A stretch of DNA of 34,202 bases from Oscillospiraceae bacterium (GTDB lineage Bacteria > Bacillota > Clostridia > Oscillospirales > Acutalibacteraceae), in NCBI GenBank assembly GCA_028697255.1, contig JAQVFM010000017.1, positions 1-34,202 of the forward strand, given 5' to 3'. How positions within the stretch are numbered: the stretch's first letter is position 1; each line of letters opens with the position of its first letter. Positions 15,551-24,488 of this stretch are shown here, piece by piece. Under the pieces are notes generated by a model. That model was given only the letters and a program-made list of their open reading frames with translations, was not told the origin of the DNA and made no database searches. Both the position numbers and the translations under genes were made by a program.

Positions 15551-15577
15551 CCCGTATAGTGAATAGGTCAAACTTAG

Positions 15578-15601
15578 AAAGAGTGGGGTTGCCCGCTCTT
15601 T
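15578..15601 (+). terminator. Leader hairpin of the rimP operon (attenuator-like)
   Basis: AAAGAGTGGG (15578-15587) pairs with CCCGCTCTTT (15592-15601) around GTTG, followed by TATGTTTAT. It lies about 20 bases after the expected transcription start. Short terminator-like hairpins at this place are seen in front of many Firmicutes rimP-nusA operons and may act in NusA-sensitive readthrough. The same hairpin could end transcripts of the upstream tag genes. Confidence 0.65.
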
Positions 15602-15622
15602 TATGTTTATTTAAGGCCTGTT

Positions 15623-15676
15623 GAACAATTAAAAAATACTGCTTCTATAAGGTTTAATAGAATTTTTTAATTATTC
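15623..15676 (+). promoter_or_regulatory. Second leader stem upstream of rimP
   Basis: GAACAATTAAAAAAT (15623-15637) is complementary to ATTTTTTAATTATTC (15662-15676) with one mismatch around a 24-base loop. With the hairpin before it and the palindrome after it, the rimP leader contains three separate paired regions. Confidence 0.5.
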
Positions 15677-15734
15677 AGGTGCAAGGTTTTTATAAAGAAA
15701 ATGATAAAACAGGCGGCATTCAATGCGAGCTGAT

Positions 15735-15756
15735 CACAAAAATCATGATTTTTGTG
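15735..15756. promoter_or_regulatory. Perfect 22-bp palindrome in the rimP leader
   Basis: CACAAAAATCA is followed directly by its exact inverted copy TGATTTTTGTG. It could be a protein operator on DNA or an RNA stem in the leader. It lies 85 bases before the rimP ATG. No regulator can be named. Confidence 0.55.
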
Positions 15757-15841
15757 GCTTTAGTGTCTAAAGATAATACCGTTCGCAAAAGGTATATTTA
15801 TCGAGCATTATTTAAGGCTGAATACGGGAGTGATAAATTAA

Positions 15842-16375
15842 ATGGCATCTTACAAAAAAAACAAGTCGATTGCCGGCACGGCAGGTGTGTGCTTTCGACT
15901 GGCTCAGCCCGAAGCGGCTGCACTTGGTCTTGAGTTGTGGGATGTTCGCTTTGTTCGGGAGGGTCCGACATGGTTCTTGCGAATATATATAGATAAAAAT
16001 GATGGTTATATTTCTGTCGACGACTGTGTAGCGATGTCACGCCGGATGGACAAAATTCTTGATGAAGCCGATCCGATTCCGCATGCCTATTGCCTTGAAG
16101 TCTGCTCACCGGGAATTGAGCGTGAGCTTGTCAGACCTGAGCATTTTAAAAAGTTTGAAGGGCACCCCGTTAGTGTACGGCTGTATCACCCGATTGAAAA
16201 CAAGCGGGAATACAGGGGCGTTTTGGTTGGATATCAGGACGGTTCGGTAATAATACGCACAATGGATAATCAGCAAAAGCTTTTTTCAAAAAAATCAACA
16301 TCCTCAGTTAATGTTTTAGAGGACTGGGATGATCTTACAAAAGGAGAAACCGATAATGAGCAACGCGAACACTGA
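15842..16375 (+). CDS. rimP: Ribosome maturation factor RimP
   Basis: A 177-residue protein needed for maturation of the 30S ribosomal subunit. The N-terminal domain carries GLELWDVRFVREGPTWFLRI and the DGYISVDDCVAMSRRMDKIL stretch. The family signature YCLEVCSPGIERELVRPEHF follows, and a C-terminal SH3-like domain runs from about residue 100. It is slightly longer than usual (about 150) because of the N-terminus (MASYKKNKSIAGTAG) and the tail. An ACGGGAGTGAT stretch precedes ATG 15842. The gene heads the operon and overlaps nusA by 20 bases. Confidence 0.93.
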   Translation: MASYKKNKSIAGTAGVCFRLAQPEAAALGLELWDVRFVREGPTWFLRIYIDKNDGYISVDDCVAMSRRMDKILDEADPIPHAYCLEVCSPGIERELVRPEHFKKFEGHPVSVRLYHPIENKREYRGVLVGYQDGSVIIRTMDNQQKLFSKKSTSSVNVLEDWDDLTKGETDNEQREH

Positions 16376-17447
16376 GTTTTTTGATGCACTGCGCATGCTT
16401 GAAAAAGAGAAAGGCATTTCTATTGATTATTTGATGGAGAAAATACGCAACGCTATTGTAATTGCTGTTAAGCGGGATTACGGAGGAAAGGACAACATTG
16501 TTGTCGTTATGAATCCTGATACTGACGAATTCACCGTTTCAATCAACAAAGCCGTTGTTGAGACAGTTGAAGATCCCGACACGCAAATTACTTTAGATGA
16601 AGCAAAGCGCTACTCAAAAAAAGCAATTTTAGGCGGTAATGTTGAAATTAAGCTAAAAACAAAACAGTTTGGGCGCATTGCAGCCCAAACGGCAAAGCAT
16701 GTTATACGCCAAGGAATTCGAGAAGCTGAACGCAACCAGCAGCTGCAGGAAATTCAGCGGCGCAATCAGGAGCTTGTAACTGCTACTGTCACAAGAGTGG
16801 ATCCGAGAACCGGTGCGGTCACTGTTGAATTTGGCAAGGCAGAGGCTATATTGCCCCTGTCAGAGCAGATTGACGGCGAAATCATTCAGGAAGGCGAAAG
16901 AATCAAAATTTATGTTGTTGATGTGCGCGACGGTGACAAAGGACCGCGTGCTTTGATATCACGTACACATCCCGGTCTTGTAAAAAGGCTTTTTGAAATG
17001 GAAGTACCCGAAATTTTTAACGGAGTGGTGGAAATTAAATCAATTTCTCGCGAGGCGGGTTCCCGTACAAAAATAGCAGTAAAGTCACACGATGAGAATG
17101 TCGATCCCGTCGGCGCATGCATAGGTGCACGCGGTACTCGGGTGGCCGGCATTGTTGAGGAGCTGGGCGGAGAAAAAATAGATATTATTGAGTTTAGCGA
17201 AGATCCTGTAGAATATATTTCAGCTGCACTTGCACCGGCAAAGGTGGTAGGTGTAGAGCTTGACCCGAGCGGTGCACATTCATGTCGTGTTAAGGTTCCC
17301 GACGCACAGCTTTCACTTGCTATCGGCAACAAAGGGCAGAATGCCCGTCTTGCGGCAAAACTTACCGGCTGGAAAATAGATATTCGTCCCGAAAGCGGTT
17401 ATTACGGCGAGGAGCCAGTGGAGACAGAGGAGCATGACGAGCAATAA
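16356..17447 (+). CDS. nusA: Transcription termination/antitermination factor NusA
   Basis: A 363-residue RNA polymerase-associated factor controlling pausing, termination and antitermination. The N-terminal domain (residues 1-125) begins MSNANTEFFDALRMLEKEKG, followed by an S1 domain (about 135-200, VTATVTRVDPRTGAVTVEFG) and two KH domains, with VGACIGARGTRVAGIVEELG and LAIGNKGQNARLAAKLTGWK. It lacks the acidic C-terminal repeats of the E. coli protein, as in other Firmicutes. ATG 16356 has AAGGAG nine bases upstream; an earlier in-frame start at 16329 is inside rimP and lacks support. Confidence 0.96.
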   Translation: MSNANTEFFDALRMLEKEKGISIDYLMEKIRNAIVIAVKRDYGGKDNIVVVMNPDTDEFTVSINKAVVETVEDPDTQITLDEAKRYSKKAILGGNVEIKLKTKQFGRIAAQTAKHVIRQGIREAERNQQLQEIQRRNQELVTATVTRVDPRTGAVTVEFGKAEAILPLSEQIDGEIIQEGERIKIYVVDVRDGDKGPRALISRTHPGLVKRLFEMEVPEIFNGVVEIKSISREAGSRTKIAVKSHDENVDPVGACIGARGTRVAGIVEELGGEKIDIIEFSEDPVEYISAALAPAKVVGVELDPSGAHSCRVKVPDAQLSLAIGNKGQNARLAAKLTGWKIDIRPESGYYGEEPVETEEHDEQ

Positions 17448-17461
17448 ACAGGGAGGATGAC

Positions 17462-17740
17462 GTGCATATGAAGCGGGTTAGAAAAGTGCCGATGCGCATG
17501 TGCACCGGCTGCGGGGAAATGAAACCCAAAAAGGAGCTTGTGCGGGTTGTCAAAAGCCCCGAGGGGGAAATCACTCTTGATTTAACGGGTCGCAAGCCCG
17601 GCCGGGGTGCATATGTCTGTCAAAGGCGGGAATGCCTTAAAGTCGCGCGTAAAGCAAAAAGGCTGGAAAAAGCTTTTCAGTGCGCAATACCCGCAGAAGT
17701 ATACAACCGTTTAGAGGAGGAACTGCCTTCCGATGAATAA
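17462..17740 (+). CDS. ylxR: YlxR family RNA-binding protein (RnpM)
   Basis: A 92-residue basic protein of the YlxR/DUF448 family. The signature MRMCTGCGEMKPKKELVRVV and the GRKPGRGAYVCQRRECL region are complete, with four cysteines in C-x2-C and C-x4-C pairs. Family members bind RNA, and the B. subtilis protein has been described as a modulator of RNase P. GGGAGG lies five bases before the GTG at 17462 and eleven before the ATG at 17468, so the start may be either. It lies between nusA and ylxQ as usual and overlaps ylxQ by eight bases. Confidence 0.92.
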   Translation: MHMKRVRKVPMRMCTGCGEMKPKKELVRVVKSPEGEITLDLTGRKPGRGAYVCQRRECLKVARKAKRLEKAFQCAIPAEVYNRLEEELPSDE

Positions 17741-18071
17741 TAATAAGAGCGGACAAATTGGCAATCTTTTGGGTATGATAAAACGCAGTGGTCGGCTTAC
17801 TACCGGTTTCAGTGCTGTTGTCAGAATGGTGTTATTTTCAAAGGGCGATGCCATGGTGATGCTGGCTGATGATTTGTCTGCAAAGACCGAAAAGGAGCTT
17901 CGGTTTGCATTGCAAAACAATGTGTTTAATGTTGTTAATCTGCCGCTGAACAAACAGGAAATTGGGCAGGCGTTGGGGTTAAACAAGCCCATCGGGGTGC
18001 TTGGAATTGACGACACAGGTTTTAGCGGCTCCATACAGGCACTGTGCCGTTGTAATGAGGGCGATTCTTAA
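17733..18071 (+). CDS. ylxQ: L7Ae-family RNA-binding protein YlxQ
   Basis: A 112-residue relative of ribosomal protein L7Ae/eL8, a family that binds kink-turn RNA. The fold is visible in [35 protein letters not shown] and [20 protein letters not shown]. Its exact target in Firmicutes is not known. The gene starts inside the end of ylxR, and the AGGAGG before it lies within ylxR, which fits coupled translation. The position between ylxR and infB is conserved in Firmicutes. Confidence 0.9.
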   Translation: MNNNKSGQIGNLLGMIKRSGRLTTGFSAVVRMVLFSKGDAMVMLADDLSAKTEKELRFALQNNVFNVVNLPLNKQEIGQALGLNKPIGVLGIDDTGFSGSIQALCRCNEGDS

Positions 18072-18085
18072 GGAGGAATTTCTAT

Positions 18086-20431
18086 ATGCTGATAAAATAC
18101 CGCGTTAATGAGGTTGCTAAGGACTTTGGCAAGACATCAAAAGAGGTTACTACTTTGTTGGCAAAATATTTTGATACACCCAAAAAAAGTATGACCGCTT
18201 TGGAAGAAAATGAGCTTGATATAGTTTTTGAATACTATACGCAAAAATATGAAGTTGAAAGCTTTGATGAATACTTTGCCATGGCTGAGTCCAAGACGGA
18301 AGATAAGAACAAAGCTGAAAATCAAGTTAAAACCGTCGACGAAACTAAGGCAAAGGCTAAAGACAAGCCGGCGCCTGCTGCTGCCAAGACGGGCAAACAG
18401 ACAAAGGCTAAAGACGGAAAAGCGGCACAGGTAACAAAGACGTCACCAAAGCGCCCGCCTGAAAGGCGTATGGTTGATACGCGCATGCCGCAGAATATTG
18501 TTTTAAATAAATATGACGAAAAATTTGATTTGCTTGCACAGACGTCTAACCGTGTGCAGGATGAAAGTGCGGTGAAAAAACAAAAGCTTAGCCGGCGATC
18601 TCAGCAATACCGCAAGCCGAGGGGACGTCGGGAAACCGAAGCCGAGCGTTTGCGTCGTATACAGGCCGAACGAAAAAGTAAGCCGATTACGGTTACCATT
18701 GGTGATACGATAACTGTTGGCGAGCTGGCTATCCGGTTAAAAGCGACTACGGCTGAAGTAATTAAAAAGCTTATGGGTCTCGGAGTAATGGCGACAGTTA
18801 ATGAGGAAATTGATTTTGATACCGCATATCTTGTTGCAACCGAGATGCATGCAAAGGTAGAGCGTGAAGTAGTTGTCACAATTGAGGAACGAATAATTGA
18901 CGACAGTGAGGATACCGACCAAAACCTCAAACAGCGTGACCCTATTGTGGTGGTAATGGGACACGTCGACCACGGCAAAACTTCAATATTGGACGCTATA
19001 CGCCGCACTAATGTAACCAAGGGTGAAGCCGGCGGCATCACGCAACATATCGGTGCATATAGGGTAGAAACAAACGGCAATTCAATAACCTTTTTGGATA
19101 CTCCCGGGCACGCCGCATTTACTTCTATGCGTGCCAGAGGTGCAGAGGTTACAGATATTGCAATACTTGTGGTGGCCGCTGACGACGGTATTATGCCGCA
19201 AACAGTTGAAGCGATAAACCATGCAAAGGAAGCCAAGGTTTCTATTATTGTTGCGATTAATAAAATTGATAAGCCTGAAGCTAATCCCGACCGCATTATG
19301 CAGCAGCTTACCGAACATGAACTTGTGCCCGAAGAATGGGGCGGAGATGTGATTTGTGTGCCGGTTTCGGCTCTTACCGGCGAGGGTATTGATAGGCTGC
19401 TTGAAATGGTGCTGCTTGTATCCGAGATGAAAGAGCTTAAGGCAAATCCCGATAGGGCAGCCAAAGGAACAGTAATTGAGGCTCGTCTTGATAAGGGACG
19501 CGGTCCTGTTGCTACATTGCTGGTGCAGAACGGTACTCTTAGGGTCGGCGACGTGCTTGTGGCCGGTTCAAGCGTGGGTAGAGTTCGTGCAATGACAGAC
19601 GAAAACGGGAACAAGCTCGAGCATGCGGGGCCTTCTGTGCCGGTTGAAATAATGGGACTTGACGAGGTTCCTGTTTCGGGAGATGTGTTTAACGCCGTTT
19701 CAGATGAGCGCCTTGCACGCGAGCTCGTTGAGCAGCGCAAAACCGCCGCTAAGGAGGCGCAGTTCAGACAATATCAAAAGGTAACGCTGGATAATCTTTT
19801 TGAACAAATGCAGCAAGGTGAAATGAAAGAGCTGAATATAATAGTTAAAGCTGATGTTCAGGGCTCTGTCGAAGCTGTTAGCCAGTCTCTTACAAAGCTG
19901 AGCAACGACGAGGTCAGAGTGCGCATTATTCACGGTGGTGTGGGCACGGTTAGTGAGAACGACGTTATGCTTGCCGATGCTTCAAATGCAATAATTGTTG
20001 GTTTTAATGTTCGTCCTGAACCGCTTGTGCAAACAGCGGCAGAACAAGCCAGTGTTGAAATTCGTCTTTATCGTATTATTTATGATTGTATTGAGGAAAT
20101 TGAATCGGCAATGAAAGGCATGCTGGCACCCAAAAAACGAGAAGTTATGCATGGTCGCATTGAAGTACGTGAGGTTTACAAAATTTCGAGCATTGGTACG
20201 GTTGCGGGATGCCATGTAATTGACGGCAAGGTTATGCGCGGGGATTTGATTCGTGTCGTACGCGACGGCATCATTATTGCCGACGATAAAATGAAATCGC
20301 TGCGGCGGTTTAAGGATGATGTCAAAGAGGTTGCCCAAGGTTATGACTGCGGTATTGCGCTTGAACGATTTAATGATATCCATGAAAACGATATTTTTGA
20401 AGCTTATATTATCGAGGAATACCGTGATTGA
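18086..20431 (+). CDS. infB: Translation initiation factor IF-2
   Basis: A 781-residue GTPase that delivers initiator fMet-tRNA to the 30S subunit and promotes subunit joining. The N-terminus has an IF2_N helical domain ([20 protein letters not shown]), then a Lys/Ala-rich low-complexity linker to about residue 190 and a second IF2_N domain ([20 protein letters not shown]). The G domain follows with [17 protein letters not shown] and NKID. The C-terminal domains include the [12 protein letters not shown] segment and the tRNA-binding C2 domain. AAGGAGG precedes the ATG by eight or so bases. The gap of about 106 bases to rbfA holds no clear gene. Confidence 0.97.
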   Translation: MLIKYRVNEVAKDFGKTSKEVTTLLAKYFDTPKKSMTALEENELDIVFEYYTQKYEVESFDEYFAMAESKTEDKNKAENQVKTVDETKAKAKDKPAPAAAKTGKQTKAKDGKAAQVTKTSPKRPPERRMVDTRMPQNIVLNKYDEKFDLLAQTSNRVQDESAVKKQKLSRRSQQYRKPRGRRETEAERLRRIQAERKSKPITVTIGDTITVGELAIRLKATTAEVIKKLMGLGVMATVNEEIDFDTAYLVATEMHAKVEREVVVTIEERIIDDSEDTDQNLKQRDPIVVVMGHVDHGKTSILDAIRRTNVTKGEAGGITQHIGAYRVETNGNSITFLDTPGHAAFTSMRARGAEVTDIAILVVAADDGIMPQTVEAINHAKEAKVSIIVAINKIDKPEANPDRIMQQLTEHELVPEEWGGDVICVPVSALTGEGIDRLLEMVLLVSEMKELKANPDRAAKGTVIEARLDKGRGPVATLLVQNGTLRVGDVLVAGSSVGRVRAMTDENGNKLEHAGPSVPVEIMGLDEVPVSGDVFNAVSDERLARELVEQRKTAAKEAQFRQYQKVTLDNLFEQMQQGEMKELNIIVKADVQGSVEAVSQSLTKLSNDEVRVRIIHGGVGTVSENDVMLADASNAIIVGFNVRPEPLVQTAAEQASVEIRLYRIIYDCIEEIESAMKGMLAPKKREVMHGRIEVREVYKISSIGTVAGCHVIDGKVMRGDLIRVVRDGIIIADDKMKSLRRFKDDVKEVAQGYDCGIALERFNDIHENDIFEAYIIEEYRD

Positions 20432-20537
20432 GTTTTATAGAAATTATGCGGTCATAATAAATATAAAGTTATTTTGGACAAGTCTTTATAAAAAACCCGG
20501 TTTTATCGGTGCCGGGGCGGAAAGGGCATGAGTATGT

Positions 20538-20909
20538 ATGGCCGGTTATCGTATAAATCGTATAAGCGAGGACATAATGCGAGAAATTACGGCAATTCTG
20601 CGTTCTGTGAAGGATCCGCGTGTCACCGCAACAATGCTAAGCGTCGTTCGCGTTGAAGTTACCAACGACATGTCATATGCTACCGTTTATATCAGCTCCA
20701 TGGAGGGCATCGAGGCGGCAAAAAAAGCCGTTAAAGGGCTTGTTTCAGCTCAGGGATATATTAGGCGCGAGCTTGGTATGGCACTGCACTTAAGACATGT
20801 ACCTGAATTGCGTTTTGTTGCTGACGATTCTATGGAATACAGTATTAATATCACAGAAAAGTTAAGACGCATTGAAGGGAGTGCTGAAAGCCGTGAGCCA
20901 ACTGATTAA
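20538..20909 (+). CDS. rbfA: Ribosome-binding factor A
   Basis: A 123-residue KH-like protein that binds the 30S subunit and helps process the 16S rRNA 5' end. It starts MAGYRINRISEDIMREITAI and contains VRVEVTNDMSYATVYISSME and LHLRHVPELRFVADDSMEYS, which are typical of the family. GGAAAGGG lies eleven bases ahead of ATG 20538. The end overlaps the start of nrnA. Confidence 0.95.
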   Translation: MAGYRINRISEDIMREITAILRSVKDPRVTATMLSVVRVEVTNDMSYATVYISSMEGIEAAKKAVKGLVSAQGYIRRELGMALHLRHVPELRFVADDSMEYSINITEKLRRIEGSAESREPTD

Positions 20910-21852
20910 TGTTGCCGAAACCGCCTCTATATTTAAGGCTGTTGATAATATTCTTATTCTGACGCATCATTATCCCGACGGAGATACGCTCGGATCAGGT
21001 TTTGCACTTTGCCGGGCGCTGCGCAGTATGGGAAAATCGGCACGTGTTGAATGTTCTGACAAAATACCGGAAAAATACTTGTTTTTATATGAAAATATAA
21101 AGCCACTGCCATATTTTGAACCGGACTTTGTGTGTGCAGTGGATACTGCCGATGTGCAGCTTCTTGGAAAAAAGCTAAGCGTTTATGCCGATTGTATCGA
21201 GCTTTGTATCGACCACCACGGGTCAAATACTAATTATGCCAAAAAGTTGCTGCTTATTCCCGAATACGCTGCAACAGCAATGATTGTCGCCGAGATAATA
21301 CTTAAATTGGGCGTAAAAATAGATAAAGACATCGCTTCGTGTATTTATACGGGTATTGCAACCGACACGGGTTGTTTTAAATATTCAAACACCACATCCT
21401 ATGCATTGCGTATGGCTGCGGATATGCTTGATTGCGGAATTAATTTTGATATGATTAACAGGAATATGTTTGATGTCAAATCTCGTGCCCGTGTTGAGTT
21501 GGAGCGATTAGCGCTCGACAATATGCGTTTTTATTTGAACGACCGGTGCGCTGTTATGTGTATAACACTGGATATGATTGAAGAAAGCGGTGCGGATGAA
21601 GACGATTTAGAGGGTCTTGCGCCGTTGTCGAGACAGATTGAGGGTGTATTGGTCGGTGTAACCATGCGTGAAAAAAAAGATGGTACATTTAAAGTTAGCG
21701 TGCGAACCGACAATCATGCCGACGCATCGGCAATTTGTTCACGTTTGGGTGGCGGGGGGCATGTGCGTGCAGCCGGCTGTACGGTTGACGGCCCTGTTGA
21801 AAATGCCATAAACACCATACTTAATACAGTGCGGACCATCATCGGAGATTAA
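20893..21852 (+). CDS. nrnA: Bifunctional oligoribonuclease/PAP phosphatase of the DHH family (NrnA)
   Basis: A 319-residue DHH-DHHA1 phosphoesterase. Its relatives degrade nanoRNAs and dephosphorylate pAp or cyclic dinucleotide products. The metal-binding motifs are ILTHHYPDGDTLGSGFAL, VDTADV and LCIDHHGSNTNY. The DHHA1 substrate-binding part ends with SAICSRLGGGGHVRAAGCTV. I prefer the GTG at 20893 (MSQLINVAET) because GAAGGGAG lies at the right distance and the fold begins there; TTG 20872 and GTG 20881 are also in frame. It overlaps rbfA and precedes truB, the usual Firmicutes order. Confidence 0.92.
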   Translation: MSQLINVAETASIFKAVDNILILTHHYPDGDTLGSGFALCRALRSMGKSARVECSDKIPEKYLFLYENIKPLPYFEPDFVCAVDTADVQLLGKKLSVYADCIELCIDHHGSNTNYAKKLLLIPEYAATAMIVAEIILKLGVKIDKDIASCIYTGIATDTGCFKYSNTTSYALRMAADMLDCGINFDMINRNMFDVKSRARVELERLALDNMRFYLNDRCAVMCITLDMIEESGADEDDLEGLAPLSRQIEGVLVGVTMREKKDGTFKVSVRTDNHADASAICSRLGGGGHVRAAGCTVDGPVENAINTILNTVRTIIGD

Positions 21853-21889
21853 TTTTGTATAAAGAAACAGCATTGAAAGGGTTGTGAAT

Positions 21890-22789
21890 GTGTCTGTAAA
21901 CGGTATAATATGTTTGGACAAACCCAAGAACATAACCTCGTTTGCATGCTGCTCAGTATTTCGTCGCCTGCTGAATACAAAAAAAATCGGCCATGCAGGC
22001 ACACTTGACCCTATGGCAACCGGCGTGCTGCCATTGCTTGTGGGACAGGCCACTCGTGCATTGGAGTATTTACCGGTGCAGGATAAGCGCTACACCGCGA
22101 CTCTTCGCTTTGGATATGTCAGCGATACACAGGATATATGGGGCAGCATGACAGCCACAGGTTGTTCGCTGCCCCTTTTCAGTGATATAAATTCTGCTCT
22201 GGCTTCATTCAGAGGACAGATTGAGCAAATACCGCCAATGATATCTGCAGTAAAACATCAAGGAGTTAAGCTATATGAGCTTGCACGTAAGGGTATTGAG
22301 GTTGAACGCAAGGCTCGCCCCGTTACCATTTATTCGCTTGATGTAATTGATTACGACCAAAAGACAGGCGAGCTTAAACTTGATTGTCACTGTTCTAAAG
22401 GCACTTATATACGCACGCTTTGTGCGGATTTGGGTGAAATGCTGGGATGTGGCGCCGTTATGTCGTCACTGCGCCGTACCATGGCGGCGGGACTTAACCT
22501 AAATCAGTGTATAACAATTGACGAAGCACATAAGCTTGCTGAAAAGGGCTTGCTTGAGTGCAAGCTGATTTCAATTGAGAGTGTTTTTCAAGAGTATAAC
22601 AGTGTTACCGTAACGAGTGCGCAGGCCAAGCGTTTTCAAAACGGTGGAGCTCTTTTGCTTGACAGGCTGAACAAAAGTGTAGATGGTATTACACGTGTTA
22701 ACGCTCCAGACGGTACATTTTTGGGACTGGGCAAGCCAGAGAACGATGAGCTTAAAATACTTAAACTGTTTACCGGCGGAGGAAATTAA
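21890..22789 (+). CDS. truB: tRNA pseudouridine-55 synthase
   Basis: A 299-residue enzyme that makes pseudouridine 55 in the T-loop of tRNAs. It begins VNGIICLDKPKNITSF, and the catalytic Asp lies in GHAGTLDPMATGVLPLLVG. The later segments YTATLRFGYVSDTQD and CSKGTYIRTLCADLG are also conserved. The C-terminal part is shorter than in E. coli. GTG 21890 has AAAGGG eight bases ahead; an in-frame GTG at 21884 would be only two bases from it. Confidence 0.95.
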   Translation: MSVNGIICLDKPKNITSFACCSVFRRLLNTKKIGHAGTLDPMATGVLPLLVGQATRALEYLPVQDKRYTATLRFGYVSDTQDIWGSMTATGCSLPLFSDINSALASFRGQIEQIPPMISAVKHQGVKLYELARKGIEVERKARPVTIYSLDVIDYDQKTGELKLDCHCSKGTYIRTLCADLGEMLGCGAVMSSLRRTMAAGLNLNQCITIDEAHKLAEKGLLECKLISIESVFQEYNSVTVTSAQAKRFQNGGALLLDRLNKSVDGITRVNAPDGTFLGLGKPENDELKILKLFTGGGN

Positions 22790-22790
22790 A

Positions 22791-24401
22791 TTGCGCAACT
22801 TGAAAATATATACATTAAAAAAAGGCGGTTGTACAATACCCAAACGCCCGCGTGCAGTTGCTTTGGGAATTTTTGACGGCGTTCATATCGGGCACAGGGC
22901 GGTAATACTTAACGCTGTGGGGGTTGAGCTGAAAAATGGCGAGTATATAGCGCCATCAGTGCTCACATTTTGCCAGTCCCCGAGTGAATTGCCAAAAGAC
23001 GGTGCCCGCGAGCTGTTAACTTTAAATCAAAAGACAGCAGCCCTTGCTACTTTAGGTGTAGAGGAATGGATACAGGCAGACTTTGAGCAATTGCGCGAGT
23101 TTTCGCCTGAGCGGTTTGTTAATGAAATTCTGCATCATGTTCTTGACGCACGACGCGTATGCTGCGGTTTTAATTATCGGTTTGGAAAAGACGCCTCGGG
23201 CAATGCCGACACACTAAAAGAGCTTTGCAGACCGCTTGGTATTGAGGTTGTGGTTGCCAATCCTGTGCTCGTCGATGACGAACCAGTCAGTGCCAGTCGT
23301 ATCCGTCGGCTTGTTGAAAACGGTGAGATGGAAAAGGCTGCAAGGCTGATGGGGCGTCCGTTTACTTTGGATCTCGAAGTCGTTTGCGGGCAGAGGTTAG
23401 GGCGTCTGCTTGGATCTCCTACACTTAATCAGCCCATGCCTCAAAATTTTGTGCATCCACGTTTCGGTGTTTATATTTCAAGCATTGAGGTTGACGGGCG
23501 TGTAATGCACGGAGTTACAAATATCGGTATTCGCCCGACGGTTGGAAGTAACACACCGCTTGCCGAAACATGGATTGCGGATTATGACGGCGATTTATAC
23601 GGACGGCGTGTACCGGTCAGTCTTATAAAGTTTTTGCGCAGCGAAAAAAAGTTTGAATCTGTCGATGACTTGAAAAAACAAATATTTTATGATGCCGAAC
23701 AAGCAAAACAGGCGGTTTTTGGAACGCCGGACAACAGTATACGCGCTGTATTGTTCGATTTCGACGATACATTGCAGGAACGCCGGCGTGCATTTTTAAA
23801 ATATTGTGATTTCTTTTTTAAAAAGTATTTTCCCGATTTGCCGCAGCAAGAAATTGAAGCACGAAAAGTTGATATGCTGTTGCGGAACAAGGGAGGATAT
23901 GTCAATTACATTGACTTTTTTACGTCTTTGTTTCAGGATTGGGGATGGGAAGATGCTCCACCCGTTGGCGATATATACCATGAGTTTCAGTTGCGTTTTC
24001 CCGAATTTGTTTCGTTGTTTCCGGAAACAGTACAGGTTTTAACCGAAGTTAAGCGGCGCGGATATCTTGTCGGAGTGATAACCAACGGTACTTCTCTTAT
24101 GCAAAATCGCAAATTAGATGTCAGCGGACTTCGCCCATTTCTTGATATTGCGGTAGTATCAGGCGATGAGATGGTGCATAAACCCGACGCCGAAATTTTC
24201 AGGCGAGCCGCGGCGCGGCTGGGCGTTGCGTGCCAAAACTGCATTTATGTCGGTGATCACCCGGTAAATGACATACAGGGAGCGCTTGGTGCCGGTATGC
24301 GCGCGGTTTATATAAACGCATACGGCAGCGATGTTCACCCCGAAGATGCACCCGAAATAGGCAATCTTAACGAGCTTTTAGAATTGTTGCCAAAGCTATG
24401 A
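22791..24401 (+). CDS. ribF: Riboflavin kinase/FAD synthetase fused to a HAD-family phosphatase
   Basis: A 536-residue protein. Residues 1 to about 313 form a full RibF: the FMN adenylyltransferase half has LGIFDGVHIGHRAVI with the HxGH motif. The riboflavin kinase half has LGRLLGSPTLNQP (usually GFPTAN), FGVYISSIEV, TNIGIRPTVGSN and DYDGDLYGRRVPV. From about residue 315 a complete HAD hydrolase follows: motif I DFDDTL at 323-328, a helical cap, motif II ITNGT, Lys in HKPDAEIF, and motif III VGDHPVNDIQGA. Start TTG 22791 has GGAGG eight bases ahead; an ATG-like start within truB is less likely. HAD enzymes remove the phosphate in an earlier riboflavin step, so the fusion may link steps of flavin synthesis, but FMN or another substrate is possible. 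Confidence 0.93.
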   Translation: MRNLKIYTLKKGGCTIPKRPRAVALGIFDGVHIGHRAVILNAVGVELKNGEYIAPSVLTFCQSPSELPKDGARELLTLNQKTAALATLGVEEWIQADFEQLREFSPERFVNEILHHVLDARRVCCGFNYRFGKDASGNADTLKELCRPLGIEVVVANPVLVDDEPVSASRIRRLVENGEMEKAARLMGRPFTLDLEVVCGQRLGRLLGSPTLNQPMPQNFVHPRFGVYISSIEVDGRVMHGVTNIGIRPTVGSNTPLAETWIADYDGDLYGRRVPVSLIKFLRSEKKFESVDDLKKQIFYDAEQAKQAVFGTPDNSIRAVLFDFDDTLQERRRAFLKYCDFFFKKYFPDLPQQEIEARKVDMLLRNKGGYVNYIDFFTSLFQDWGWEDAPPVGDIYHEFQLRFPEFVSLFPETVQVLTEVKRRGYLVGVITNGTSLMQNRKLDVSGLRPFLDIAVVSGDEMVHKPDAEIFRRAAARLGVACQNCIYVGDHPVNDIQGALGAGMRAVYINAYGSDVHPEDAPEIGNLNELLELLPKL

Positions 24402-24403
24402 AT

Positions 24404-24445
24404 TTCAATACAAAAGCGGCGCCATTGCGCCGCTTTTGTATTGAA
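24404..24445. terminator. Strong bidirectional terminator
   Basis: A perfect 19-base stem (left arm 24404-24422, right arm 24427-24445) around the loop CATT. The core AAAGCGGCGC pairs with GCGCCGCTTT, and the arms supply T-runs on both strands. It separates the convergent ribF-HAD and galM genes. Confidence 0.9.
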
Positions 24446-24449
24446 ATGC

Positions 24450-24471
24450 GGAACGCCGAGGACGGCGTTCC
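24450..24471. repeat. Second perfect hairpin in the convergent spacer
   Basis: GGAACGCCG (24450-24458) pairs with CGGCGTTCC (24463-24471) around AGGA. It lies next to the terminator but has no T-run and may be a short dispersed repeat. Confidence 0.6.
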
Positions 24472-24488
24472 AGATTACATATAAACAA

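Noticed and set aside
18601-19740. A 379-codon frame antisense to infB
   Set aside because: It mirrors the well-conserved infB coding sequence, is dominated by Ser/Thr/Ile as antisense frames often are, and has no start signals.
20432-20537. A short frame starting at the infB stop and running to 20531
   Set aside because: It has no ribosome binding site, no family resemblance, and is partly read from the infB end in another frame.
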